Shown here piece after piece: positions 1-11,556 of a stretch of 64,000 nt of DNA. How positions within the stretch are numbered: position 1 is the first letter of the stretch; each line of letters begins with the position of its first letter. The DNA is taken from the NCBI GenBank assembly GCA_948144175.1, contig CANXME010002317.1:2046001-2110000 (forward strand), given 5' to 3'. Under the pieces are notes generated by a model. It ran no database searches and had not been told where the DNA came from. It saw only the letters and a program-made list of their open reading frames with translations. The stretch comes from Closterium sp. NIES-65 (taxonomy: Eukaryota; Streptophyta; Zygnematophyceae; Desmidiales; Closteriaceae). A program made the position numbers and the translations under genes.

Positions 1-270
1 TATGGATTGGAATCAAATTGAGTCTGGCTCAACAGTGAGGTTTGACTTTTGAGGCGCCTCAAAAGTCGTCTCATGTTTTGAGGCGCCTCAAAAGTAGTCT
101 GGCTCAACAGTGAGGTTTGTGATATCAGTTTCAACACTTCGTCGGTACAATGCACCCTCCTAACAGGCTTACACTGTGGAACAGTGTTCAGAACAACGTA
201 AAACCTCTCTCACATTTCTCTCACGCCTCTCACGTTACTAAGCTCTAAGTTCCTGCACTTGCTTGCAACC
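1..270. repeat. Left edge with paired 18-bp palindromes
   Basis: No gene is visible. The perfect palindrome ttttgaggcgcctcaaaa occurs at 47-64 and 76-93, and a direct repeat of about 23 bp beginning agtctggctcaacagtgagg occurs at 21-43 and 96-118. A shorter relative (taggcgcctcaaaa) is at about 11,291. The stretch probably belongs to the intron that also holds the satellite, but this is inference from the CPBP exons downstream. Confidence 0.6.
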
Positions 271-3200
271 CCTCTCTCTATCCTCCCTCATTGCGTTGAT
301 GGTATAAGCCTTCACATATATCGGCACACACAACCTGCTCTCTATTCCTCCCTCATTGCGTTGATGGTATAAGCCTTCACATATATCGGCACACACAACC
401 TGCTCTCTATTCCTCCCTCATTGCGTTGATGGTATAAGCCTTCACATATATCGGCACACACAACCTGCTCTCTATTCCTCCCTCATTGCGTTGATGGTAT
501 AAGCCTTCACATATATCGGCACACACAACCTGCTCTCTATTCCTCCCTCATTGCGTTGATGGTATAAGCCTTCACATATATCGGCACACACAACCTGCTC
601 TCTATTCCTCCCTCATTGCGTTCATGGTATAAGCCTTCACATATATCGGCACACACAACCTGCTCTCTATTCCTCCCTCATTGCGTTGATGGTATAAGCC
701 TTCACACATATCGGCACACACAACCTGCTCTCTATTCCTCCCTCATTGCGTTGATGGTATAAGCCTTCACATATATCGGCACACACAACCTGCTCTCTAT
801 TCCTCCCTCATTGCGTTGATGGTATAAGCCTTCACATATATCGGCACACACAACCTGCTCTCTATTCCTCCCTCATTGCGTTCATGGTATAAGCCTTCAC
901 TTATATCGGCACACACAACCTGCTCTCTATTCCTCCCTCGTTGCGTGCATGGTATAAGCCTTCACATATATCGGCACACACAACCTGCTCTCTATTCCTC
1001 CCTCATTGCGTTGATGGTATAAGCCTTCACACATATCGGCACACACAACCTGCTCTCTATTCCTCCCTCATTGCGTTGATGGTATAAGCCTTCACATATA
1101 TCGGCACACACAACCTGCTCTCTATTCCTCCCTCGTTTCGTTGATGGTATAAGCCTTCACATATATCGGCACACACAACCTGCTCTCTATTCCTCCCTCA
1201 TTGCGTTGATGGTATAAGCCTTCACACATATCGGCACACACAACCTGCTCTCTATTCCTCCCTCATTGCGTTGATGGTATAAGCCTTCACATATATCGGC
1301 ACACACAACCTGCTCTCTATTCCTCCCTCATTGCGTTCATGGTATAAGCCTTCACATATATCGGCACACACAACCTGCTCTCTATTCCTCCCTCATTGAG
1401 TTCATGGTATAAGCCTTCACATATATCGGCACACACAACCTCCTCTCTATTCCTCCCTCATTGCGTTCATGGTATAAGCCTTCACATATATCGGCACACA
1501 CAACCTGCTCTCTATTCCTCCCTCATTGCGTTGATGGTATAAGCCTTCGCATATATCAGCACACACAACCTGCTCTCTATTCCTCCCTCATTGCGTTGAT
1601 GGTATAAGCCTTCACATATATCGGCACACACAACCTGCTCTCTATTCCTCCCTCGTTGCGTTCATGGTATAAGCCTTCACATATATCGGCACACACAACC
1701 TGCTCTCTATTCCTCCCTCATTGCGTTGATGGTATAAGCCTTCACATATATCGGCACACACAACCTGCTCTCTATTCCTCCCTCATTGCGTTCATGGTAT
1801 AAGCCTTCACATATATCGGCACACATAACCTGCTCTCTATTCCTCCCTCATTGCGTTCATGGTATAAGCCTTCACATATATCGGCACACACAACCTGCTC
1901 TCTATTCCTCCCTCATTGCGTTCATGGTATAAGCCTTCACATATATCGGCACACACAACCTGCTCTCTATTCCTCCCTCATTGCGTTGATGGTATAAGCC
2001 TTCACATATATCGGCACACACAACCTGCTCTCTATTCCTCCCTTGTTGCGTTGATGGTATAAGCCTTCACATATTTCAGCACACACAACCTGCTCTCTAT
2101 TCCTCCCTCATTGCGTTCATGGTATAAGCCTTCTCATATATCGGCACACACAACCTGCTCTCTATTCCTCCCTCATTGCGTTCATGGTATAAGCCTTCAC
2201 ATATATCGGCACACACAGCCTGCTCTCTATTCCTCCCTCATTGCGTTCACGGTATAAGCCTTCACATATATTGGCACACACAACCTGCTCTCTATTCCTC
2301 CCTCATTGCGTTGATGGTATAAGCCTTCACACATATCGGCACACACAACCTGCTCTCTATTCCTCCCTCATTGCGTTGATGGTATAAGCCTTCACACATA
2401 TCGGCACACACAACCTGCTCTCTATTCCTCCCTCATTGCGTTCATGGTATAAGCCTTCACATATATCGGCACACACAACCTGCTCTCTATTCCTCCCTCA
2501 TTGCGTTCATGGTATAAGCCTTCACATATATCGGCACACACAACCTGCTCTCTATTCCTCCCTCATTGCGTTGATGGTATAAGCCTTCACATATATCGGC
2601 ACACACAACCTGCTCTCTATTCCTCCCTCGTTGCGTTGATGGTATAAGCCTTCACATATTTCAGCACACACAACCTGCTCTCTATTCCTCCCTCATTGCG
2701 TTCATGGTATAAGCCTTCACATATATCGGCACACACAACCTGCTCTCTATTCCTCCCTCATTGCGTTGATGGTATAAGCCTTCACACATATTGGCACACA
2801 CAACCTGCTCTCTATTCCTCCCTCATTACGTTCATGGTATAAGCCTTCACACATATCGGCACACACAACCTGCTCTCTATTCCTCCCTCATTGCGTTCAT
2901 GGTATAAGCCTTCACATATATCGGCACACACAACCTGCTCTCTATTCCTCCCTCATTGCGTTGATGGTATAAGCCTTCACATATATCGGCACACACAACC
3001 TGCTCTCTATTCCTCCCTCGTTGCGTTCATGGTATAAGCCTTCACATATTTCGGCACACACAACCTGCTCTCTATTCCTCCCTCGTTGCGTTGATGGTAT
3101 AAGCCTTCACACATATCGGCACACACAACCTGCTCTCTATTCCTCCCTCATTGCGTTGATGGTATAAGCCTTCACATATACCGGCACACACAACCTGCTC

Positions 3201-6200
3201 TCTATTCCTCCCTCATTGCGTTCATGGTATAAGCCTTCACATATATCGGCACACACAACCTGCTCTCTATTCCTCCCTCGTTGCGTTCATGGTATAAGCC
3301 TTCACATATATCGGCACACACAACCTGCTCTCTATTCCTCCCTCATTGCGTTGATGGTATAAGCCTTCACACATATCGCCACACACAACCTGCTCTCTAT
3401 TCCTCCCTCATTGCGTTGATGGTATAAGCCTTCACATATATCGGCACACACAACCTGCTCTCTATTCCTCCCTCATTGCGTTCATGGTATAAGCCTTCAC
3501 ATATATCGGCACACACAACCTGCTCTCTATTCCTCCCTCATTGCATTCATGGTATAAGCCTTCACATATATCGGCACACACAACCTGCTCTCTATTCCTC
3601 CCTCATTGCGTTGATGGTATAAGCCTTCACATATATCGGCACACACAACCTGCTCTCTATTCCTCCCTCATTGCGTTGATGGTATAAGCCTTCACACATA
3701 TCGGCACATACAACCTGCTCTCTATTCCTCCCTCATTGCGTTCATGGTATAAACCTTCACATATATCGGCACACACAACCTGCTCTCTATTCCTCCCTCA
3801 TTGCGTTGATGGTATAAGCCTTCACATATATCGGCACACACAACCTGCTCTCTATTCCTCCCTCATTGCGTTCATGGTATAAGCCTTCACATATATCGGC
3901 ACACACAACCTGGTCTCTATTCCTCCCTCATTGCGTTCATGGTATAAGCCTTCACATATATCGGCACACACAACCTGCTCTCTATTCCTCCCTCATTGCG
4001 TTCATGGTATAAGCCTTCACATATATCGGCACACACAACCTGCTCTCTATTCCTCCCTCATTGCGTTGATGGTATAAGCCTTCACATATATCGGCACACA
4101 CAACCTGCTCTCTATTCCTCCCTCATTGCGTTCATGGTATAAGCCTTCACATATATCGGCACACACAGCCTGCTCTCTATTCCTCCCTCATTGCGTTCAC
4201 GGTATAAGCCTTCACATATATTGGCACACACAACCTGCTCTCTATTCCTCCCTCATTGCGTTGATGGTATAAGCCATCACACATATTGGCACACACAACC
4301 TGCTCTCTATTCCTCCCTCATTGCGTTGATGGTATAAGCCTTCACATATATCGGCACACACAACCTGCTCTCTATTCCTCCCTCATTGCGTTGATGGTAT
4401 AAGCCTTCACATATATCGGCACACACAACCTGCTCTCTATTCCTCCCTCATTGCGTTGATGGTATAAGCCTTCACATATATCGGCACACACAACCTGCTC
4501 TCTATTCCTCCCTCATTGCGTTCATGGTATAAGCCTTCACATATATCGGCACACACAGCCTGCTCTCTATTCCTCCCTCATTGCGTTCACGGTATAAGCC
4601 TTCACATATATTGGCACACACAACCTGCTCTCTATTCCTCCCTCATTGCGTTGATGGTATAAGCCTTCACACATATTGGCACACACAACCTGCTCTCTAT
4701 TCCTCCCTCATTGCGTTCATGGTATAAGCCTTCACACATATCGGCACACACAACCTGCTCTCTATTCCTCCCTCATTGCGTTGATGGTATAAGCCTTCAC
4801 ATATATCGGCACACACAACCTGCTCTCTATTCCTCCCTCGTTGCGTTCATGGTATAAGCCTTCACATCTATCGGCACACACAACCTGCTCTCTATTCCTC
4901 CCTCGTTGCGTTGATGGTATAAGCCTTCACACATATCGGCACACACAACCTGCTCTCTATTCCTCCCTCATTGCGTTGATGGTATAAGCCTTCACATATA
5001 TCGGCACACACAACCTGCTCTCTATTCCTCCCTCATTGCGTTCATGGTATAAGCCTTCACATATATCGGCACACACAACCTGCTCTCTATTCCTCCCTCA
5101 TTGTGTTGATGGTATAAGCCTTCGCATATATCAGCACACACAACCTGCTCTCTATTCCTCCCTCATTGCGTTGATGGTATAAGCCTTCACATATATCGGC
5201 ACACACAACCTGCTCTCTATTCCTCCCTCGTTGCGTTCATGGTATAAGCCTTCACATATATCGGCACACACAACCTGCTCTCTATTCCTCCCTCATTGCG
5301 TTGATGGTATAAGCCTTCACATATATCGGCACACACAACCTGCTCTCTATTCCTCCCTCATTGCGTTGATGGTATAAGCCTTCACATATATCGGCACACA
5401 CAACCTGCTCTCTATTCCTCCCTCATTGCGTTCATGGTATAAGCCTTCACATATATCGGCACACACAACCTGCTCTCTATTCCTCCCTCATTGCGTTCAT
5501 GGTATAAGCCTTCACATATATCGGCACACACAACCTGCTCTCTATTCCTCCCTCATTGCGTTCATGGTATAAGCCTTCACATATATCGGCACACACAACC
5601 TGCTCTCTATTCCTCCCTCATTGCGTTGATGGTATAAGCCTTCACATATATCGGCACACACAACCTGCTCTCTATTCCTCCCTCGTTGCGTTGATGGTAT
5701 AAGCCTTCACATATTTCAGCACACACAACCTGCTCTCTATTCCTCCCTCATTGCGTTCATGGTATAAGCCTTCACATATATCGGCACACACAACCTGCTC
5801 TCTATTCCTCCCTCATTGCGTTCATGGTATAAGCCTTCACATATATCGGCACACACAGCCTGCTCTCTATTCCTCCCTCATTGCGTTCACGGTATAAGCC
5901 TTCACATATATTGGCACACACAACCTGCTCTCTATTCCTCCCTCATTGCGTTGATGGTATAAGCCTTCACACATATCGGCACACACAACCTGCTCTCTAT
6001 TCCTCCCTCATTGCGTTCATGGTATAAGCCTTCACACATATCGGCACACACAACCTGCTCTCTATTCCTCCCTCATTGCGTTCATGGTATAAGCCTTCAC
6101 ATATATCGGCACACACAACCTGCTCTCTATTCCTCCCTCGTTGCGTTCATGGTATAAGCCTTCACATCTATCGGCACACACAACCTGCTCTCTATTCCTC

Positions 6201-7960
6201 CCTCGTTGCGTTGATGGTATAAGCCTTCACACATATCGGCACACACAACCTGCTCTCTATTCCTCCCTCATTGCGTTGATGGTATAAGCCTTCACATATA
6301 TCGGCACACACAACCTGCTCTCTATTCCTCCCTCATTGCGTTCATGGTATAAGCCTTCACATATATCGGCACACACAACCTGCTCTCTATTCGTCCCTCA
6401 TTGCGTTGATGGTATAAGCCTTCGCATATATCAGCACACACAACCTGCTCTCTATTCCTCCCTCATTGCGTTGATGGTATAAGCCTTCACATATATCGGC
6501 ACACACAACCTGCTCTCTATTCCTCCCTCGTTGCGTTCATGGTATAAGCCTTCACATATATCGGCACACACAACCTGCTCTCTATTCCTCCCTCATTGCG
6601 TTGATGGTATAAGCCTTCACATATATCGGCACACACAACCTGCTCTCTATTCCTCCCTCATTGCGTTCATGGTATAAGCCTTCACATATATCGGCACACA
6701 CAACCTGCTCTCTATTCCTCCCTCATTGCGTTCATGGTATAAGCCTTCACATATATCGGCACACACAACCTGCTCTCTATTCCTCCCTCATTGCGTTCAT
6801 GGTATAAGCCTTCACATATATCGGCACACACAGCCTGCTCTCTATTCCTCCCTCATTGCGTTCACGGTATAAGCCTTCACATATATTGGCACACACAACT
6901 TGCTCTCTATTCCTCCCTCATTGCGTTGATGGTATACGCCTTCACACATATTGGCACACACAACCTGCTCTCTATTCCTCCCTCATTGCGTTCATGGTAT
7001 AAGCCTTCACACATATCGGCACACACAACCTGCTCTCTATTCCTCCCTCATTGCGTTGATGGTATAAGCCTTCACATATATCGGCACACACAACCTGCTC
7101 TCTATTCCTCCCTCGTTGCGTTCATGGTATAAGCCTTCACATATATCGGCACACACAACCTGCTCTCTATTCCTCCCTCTTTGCGTTCATGGTATAAGCC
7201 TTCACATCTATCGGCACACACAACCTGCTCTCTATTCCTCCCTCGTTGTGTTGATGGTATAAGCCTTCACACATATCGGCACACACAACCTGCTCTCTAT
7301 TCCTCCCTCATTGCGTTCATGGTATAAGCCTTCACATATATCGGCACACACAACCTGCTCTCTATTCCTCCCTCATTGCGTTCATGGTATAAGCCTTCGC
7401 ATATATCGGCACACACAACCTGCTCTCTATTCCTCCCTCATTGCGTTGATGGTATAAGCCTTCGCATATATCGGCACACACAACCTGCTTTCTATTCCTC
7501 CCTCATTGCGTTGATGGTATAAGCCTTCACATATATCGGCACACACAACCTGCTCTCTATTCCTCCCTCATTGCGTTCATGGTATAAGCCTTCACATACA
7601 TCGGCACACACAACCTGCTCTCTATTCCTCCCTCATTGCGTTCATGGTATAAGCCTTCACATATATCGGCACACACAGCCTGCTCTCTATTCCTCCCTCA
7701 TTGCGTTCATGGTATAAGCCTTCACATATATTGGCACACACAACCTGCTCTCTATTCCACCCTCATTGCGTTCATGGTATTAAGCCTTCACATATATCGG
7801 TACACACAACCTGCTCTCTATTCCTCCCTCATTGCGCTCATGGTATAAGCCTTCACATATATCGGCACACACAACCTGCTCTCTATTCCTCTCTCATTGC
7901 GTTCATGGTATAAGCCTTCACATATATCGGCACACACAACCTGCTCTATATTCCTCCCTT
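271..7960. repeat. 65-bp satellite array, about 118 units
   Basis: The unit contains ggtataagccttcacatata, a cggcacacacaacctgctct stretch and a pyrimidine tract ending cctcattgcg. The phase is kept exactly: the same landmark recurs at 301 and at 7,321, which is 108 units of exactly 65 bp with no net indel. The first length change I see is one added base near 7,780. Units differ only by base changes (gat/cat, atata/acata, cagcc, ttggc, ttcagc), and groups of variants recur together, so multi-unit blocks were copied. The last unit fades into C/T-rich DNA about 170 bp before a CPBP protease exon, so the array probably lies in that gene's intron. Short frames inside begin at non-ATG codons and follow the repeat; they are not genes. 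Confidence 0.97.
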
Positions 7961-8014
7961 TGTTCCTCCCTGTCCCTCTCTTCCGTTTTCTCTATCCCTC
8001 TACTTGTCACATGT

Positions 8015-8060
8015 TTAATGTTTGGATTCACCTATGTGCGCACGCGCAATCTCCCCTTCC
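8015..8060 (+). pseudogene. CPBP protease exon, partial upstream copy
   Basis: Codons 8,024-8,056 read GFTYVRTRNLP, matching the first half of the exon at 8,128-8,234. The bases before it (cttgtcaca, then atgtttgg) resemble the acceptor side of that exon, so intron end and exon were copied together. The second half is lost. Confidence 0.7.
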
Positions 8061-8127
8061 CAACAATTCTGTTGCTTCTAATTACGCTCACACACACTGT
8101 CTCTATCCCTCTCCCCCCTTGTCACAG

Positions 8128-8234
8128 GATTGGTGTTGGGATTCACTTATGTGCGCACGCGCAACCTCCTCACGCCCATCATCGTCCATTCGGTCTGGAA
8201 CTCAGGAGTCATCATCATTCTCACCTTGCTGCGG
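8128..8234 (+). CDS. CPBP intramembrane metalloprotease, penultimate exon
   Basis: The exon lies between a pyrimidine-rich acceptor (cttgtcacag) and a strong donor (gtaaga). After two phase bases it gives 35 codons without a stop: LVLGFTYVRTRNLLTP, then IIVHSVWNSG, then VIIILTLLR. From family knowledge this is the C-terminal membrane part of plant CAAX-protease/CPBP (Abi, PF02517) proteins, in which the HxxxN motif (here H-S-V-W-N) supplies metal-site residues. The proteins are multi-pass membrane proteases, in plants often plastid-located; location cannot be seen here. The exon ends in phase 0, matching the terminal exon at 8,802. Earlier exons, including the EExxR motif, are not in the window and may lie left of the satellite. 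Three degenerate copies surround it. Confidence 0.8.
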
Positions 8235-8289
8235 GTAAGACCTTGTCTGGCTTGACTGGTAAGGCGTTGACTGGCTTGATTGCCTTTCC

Positions 8290-8361
8290 AACCTCCTCAC
8301 TCCGATAATCATCCATTTGGTGCGGAACTCAGAGGTCATCATCATTCTCACCTTGCTGCGG
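8290..8361 (+). pseudogene. CPBP protease exon copy, donor retained
   Basis: Reads NLLTPIIIHLVRN, then SEVIIILTLLR, followed by the same gtaaga donor as 8,128-8,234. HxxxN is kept (H-L-V-R-N). The first 13 or so codons of the exon are missing and no clear acceptor is visible. It could serve as an alternative exon only if an upstream acceptor exists. Confidence 0.7.
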
Positions 8362-8412
8362 GTAAGACCTTGCTATTTGAAGTGGTGGTGTTCAGCAGTT
8401 CCTCAATTCTTT

Positions 8413-8475
8413 CTCACTCCGGTAATCATCCATTTCGTGCTGAACTCAGGGGTCATCATCATTCTCACCTTGCAT
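8413..8475 (+). pseudogene. CPBP protease exon, third downstream copy
   Basis: Reads LTPVIIHFVLNSG, then VIIILTLHQ. HxxxN is again intact (H-F-V-L-N), but the donor has decayed and the sequence drifts after about 8,475. Spacing to the previous copy is about 120 bp, as between the two before it, so these are tandem duplications. Confidence 0.7.
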
Positions 8476-8801
8476 CAGTTGGGATGCTGGCACCCGCAAA
8501 CTGCCTTCGTTGCATTCCCAACCCCCTCTCTGAAACTCTGTTTATTGTCGATTCAACTATATGGAAACGGGGGGGTGTCTTTTCTCACCTTGCTGTTGGT
8601 TTTTCTTTCCCAACTGCTTGTTTTCAGTCGTCTCAGCTCAATACACACTTAGGTCGGGTTGGGGGGTAATAGTGGTTCTTCCCTCACTGCTGCTCGGTGC
8701 ATGTTGCTCCCCATCATCACTGCCTGTTTCAAGTAGACTCAACAATACACACATTCTTTCCTTGCCATGTTTCCTCTTGTTCCCTTCTGTTCTTTATTCA
8801 G

Positions 8802-8834
8802 ATGGAAGGATATGATATACAGGAGCTTATATAA
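8802..8834 (+). CDS. CPBP metalloprotease, terminal exon
   Basis: After a pyrimidine-rich acceptor (ttctttattcag) ten codons, MEGYDIQELI, end at TAA. Plant CPBP homologues typically finish with a (Q/E)GYDI(Q/K)EL-like tail just after the LTLL segment, and the phase joins without change to the exon ending at 8,234. The roughly 570-bp intron between the two contains the extra exon copies. The exon is short, so the assignment rests on the match, the phase and the position together. Confidence 0.7.
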   Translation: MEGYDIQELI

Positions 8835-8888
8835 GCGCATGGAAGTGACTTTTGACTTTTGACTCGCTTATATAAGCGCATGGAAGTG
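8825..8888. repeat. Duplicated tail of the terminal exon
   Basis: A 23-bp perfect direct repeat starting gcttatataagcgcatgg lies at 8,825-8,847 and 8,866-8,888. It covers the last codons and the stop of the CPBP gene, so even the final exon is partly duplicated. The core gcttatataagc is palindromic. Confidence 0.75.
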
Positions 8889-9683
8889 GAAATAGAGTGG
8901 TTCAAGAAGACCTAGAGGTTAGATTCTTAACAGTTTTATGGAAGTGCAAGATTTTATCTAACATCAAGCATTGCCGGTGTGTGAAATGTGGTGAAGTTGG
9001 CCAACACGAATCCAGAGTGCCTGTTTCCACTCATTAGAGTTCCAATCTGTTCACATCGCTCAGCAACCCATCCAACTATACACTACCATCATGTTAGGTT
9101 CTGTGGTTTTGTAGCATTGTGGCAGTGTGGCAATGTGTCTGTGTGTGCATCTCGTGTTTTGCTCGTACTCAGCCCAGAAGAGGTACTGTACTACACTTCA
9201 ATGGGACTAGAACTAGTACAATAAAGAGTCCTGTAGTACAGAAGAAATAAAAGCCCCATGGCACAGAAGAAATAAAACCCCCGTAGTACAGAAGAAATGA
9301 AAGCATGCTGTACAAGTTATACTGCCTGCAGAACTAAACCCCTAGTCTTTCCAGCACTGGACATGTTGCATTGGTGGCATGTTCATGTGAACCGGCAGAT
9401 CATATCACAAAAAACGAACATGGACACATCAGTACACATTCTGTCTCCATGTTCATATTCATGTAACATGCATACTAAGATTTTCACGCATGCTTTGCTA
9501 CTGAAAACCCCAACCAGCCCCTATCTGCATCCTAAACCAAAACATTGCCTCTCAACTTCACTAACCCGTTCAAAGAATCACATCATGTGACGTCTTACCG
9601 TGTTCCCCTCGACGCCATTTTCAAGCCCTGTCGAAGTTCCTTCGCACTTCACCTGTTACATCTGTGGGTGTCGAATCTGCTTA
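8889..9683. other. Intergenic, with AATAAA-bearing triplet repeat
   Basis: No gene is seen. About 9,220-9,305 holds three imperfect copies of a roughly 32-bp unit built on gtacagaagaaataaaa, each with an AATAAA-like signal. It could be the shared 3' end of the CPBP gene on +, some 390 bp beyond its stop, but poly(A) signals in green algae are often different, so this is weak. Confidence 0.4.
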
Positions 9684-10472
9684 TTACGGGTACCACGGCC
9701 GCCCGCTCCCATACAGGCGGCGGCTGTACATCTTGGGGAAAGACCAGGGGCGCCCGCTTCCCCATAGGCGGCGGCTCATCTTGGTCTTTCCGCCCGCCAG
9801 TGCGCCGTTGCCGCGGGGAACAGTTGGCTGCGGCGGCTCTGCGCGGATCTTCTCCTCCGCCTGAGCGGCGGATTCCTCCCGCGGAAAGTTCTCGAATCCG
9901 CGCAGCTGCCCTCCGCTGCTGCTGCTGCGCGTGCGGGGCTCCATCGCGTGGAACCCCCTTTCGCGGGTATCAGGGCAGTAATCATAACTCTGCTTATAGG
10001 CATATTTATTTGACATGTCAGCAGTAATCCCGTCAAACCCACCCCCGTTACACTGCGGGTAACCAAAGTCAGCACAGCCGGAATTCCCCGGGCACTGCAG
10101 GGAACTAATCCCCCACTCGATATCATCCGTGCTGGCCTGGTCGTAGCCGCTTAACTCGTAACCGGAGAGGTCTATATCGCAGCAACGCGCGACCTTGCGT
10201 AGGGTCCCCTGGCAGTCCTCGCAGTACAGCGCGCCGCGTTGAACGAGCGTGCACTTTCCCGAGCCGTCCGTGGCATAGCCGCTGCCGTAGAGACACGTGT
10301 GACGCCATCCGTTGCCGTTACAGAAGCTCAGGACGGCAACGGTCTCGCTGGCCTCGTTTGCACAGTCGAAGTTGAATGCGCGAACCGGAGCGAGTGGAAG
10401 GAGGAGGCAGGAAAGGAGGAGAGTCGCGAGGATTGTTTGGAGAAACGCAGGAAGAGCGTTTCCGGCCGTCAT
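9684..10472 (-). CDS. Secreted 12-cysteine protein with duplicated basic C-terminus
   Basis: A single-exon frame of 262 codons. Residues 1-32 form a signal peptide (hydrophobic LLLSCLLLPLAPV, cleavage likely after A32). The mature part has 12 cysteines between residues 37 and 166, including a CC pair at 97-98 and a C-x2-C at 84-87, which suits six disulfides in an extracellular or wall protein. Residues 167-231 are acidic/basic and low in hydrophobics. The last 31 residues are a tandem repeat, MSRRLWGSGRPWSFPK (232-247) and MYSRRLYGSGRPWYP (248-262), each with an RR pair and GSGRPW. An LYGSG also occurs at 61-65. I recognise no family. Codon use is GC-rich compared with the DNA around it. The C-terminal part could instead be spliced away; the start is the first ATG and directly precedes the signal peptide. 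Confidence 0.75.
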   Translation of the reverse strand: MTAGNALPAFLQTILATLLLSCLLLPLAPVRAFNFDCANEASETVAVLSFCNGNGWRHTCLYGSGYATDGSGKCTLVQRGALYCEDCQGTLRKVARCCDIDLSGYELSGYDQASTDDIEWGISSLQCPGNSGCADFGYPQCNGGGFDGITADMSNKYAYKQSYDYCPDTRERGFHAMEPRTRSSSSGGQLRGFENFPREESAAQAEEKIRAEPPQPTVPRGNGALAGGKTKMSRRLWGSGRPWSFPKMYSRRLYGSGRPWYP

Positions 10473-11441
10473 CGGCGCTAGTGACGCGTCGTCAGTATCA
10501 ATTGACGAGAGAAACCGAAACGAAGGAAACTGCTATCCTAAGTACTTGAAAACAAGAAGGAACGTTGAGATTCTATTAACGAAAGACGAGGAGTTGCGCA
10601 GAGGCGTTTATGGTATAGATGAAAATTTCGTGCTTTGAAGGAACCGGCTAGCTTCATAGATGTGAAAGTAATCGAGCTGGGATCTGCTGAGAAAAGAGGC
10701 TAAAACGAAATAAATAGATGCTGGACCAATGACTGCTTGGCAAACTCAACACCAAGTGAAGGGGGGAGGAGAGAAATCGGTACGGGAAGGGTGAGTGAGA
10801 TGCAAGCCAAAGCCCCACTCAAAGGTGCTGACAAATTTCTTGGGAAGAAATGAGTGAGTCTGGACAGCGATGCACGGAATGCGAATCGCGCCGAGTCACC
10901 TAGTTCGCCGTGCGATGCCACGCACGCATTTCTGGAGTCATGCTGTGCGCGTGCTCTTCGCAAGCTCATTTCGCGCGTTTCTTACCGAGTTGTGCAGGGC
11001 TGGAGGCTGACGAGACTGGCCCTAGCTGCTGCTCTGTTACGGCGTGAATGGCTGACGAAGAACTTCGCGAAGAGTTTCTCTGCTGGCAGTATCGTAACTG
11101 ACGTTGACTTCTTTGAGAGATAATAGCTGCGCCCTTTACAACCGAATTCGCTAACTGTGAGTAGACACTACCATCATCCATCCACCTCTCTAAGCGTGGC
11201 TTGAATGAGCATTAGTGGGCATCCACTAGGTGTAGAACAATTCAAGTACACTCATGTTCTACCTCCTCGTTCTAGATGTGTGCTTTTTCTTAGGCGCCTC
11301 AAAAGAACTCCTCTTTGTGCAAGGCCCCTGATGATGGAATGCTCTTCCTTGTTTTATATGTCTGTGTGCGTACACTGCCATTTTTTAGATGTCTCCAAAC
11401 GGTTATTCCTTGTTCTCGATATGTGTGTGACTGCAGTGCAG
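10473..11441. other. No gene recognised between the secreted-protein gene and EF-G
   Basis: Short overlapping frames on both strands have no recognisable product. The part next to 10,473 is likely 5' region of the minus gene. From about 11,340 the DNA shows intron-like repeats (ccttgtt...atgtgtgtg) that precede EF-G exon copies, so the EF-G intron probably begins before this point. Confidence 0.5.
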
Positions 11442-11474
11442 GATCCTCGCCTTGTGCGCATGCATGAAGTGGAA
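11442..11474 (+). pseudogene. Mitochondrial EF-G exon A, copy 1 (degenerate)
   Basis: Acceptor tgcag, then DPRLVRMHEVE, then donor gtgagg. This matches the EF-G domain II signature (V)PRLVRMHxxxME, with the middle codons shortened. A sister copy with full codon number follows about 115 bp downstream. Confidence 0.7.
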
Positions 11475-11556
11475 GTGAGGGTTGTTGGCACTGTTCAGCA
11501 GGTAGTGGGCACTGGACACTGGGCACCGGGCAGGCGCTACCAGTGTGTGACTGCAG

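Noticed and set aside
271-7960. CRISPR-like array
   Set aside because: Whole 65-bp units repeat without unique spacers, in eukaryote-type DNA.
8190-8240. P-loop of a GTPase (HLAAGKT in one frame)
   Set aside because: Tempting beside EF-G, but another frame gives an uninterrupted CPBP C-terminal segment with proper splice sites and phase.
6791-8308. Open frames of 70-158 codons in and after the 65-bp array
   Set aside because: They start at non-ATG codons, follow the repeat period and have no domain; 65 is not a multiple of 3, so each frame is just the unit read in rotation.
10239-10638. Plus-strand frames opposite the secreted-protein gene
   Set aside because: They overlap the signal-peptide gene on the other strand and have no recognisable feature.
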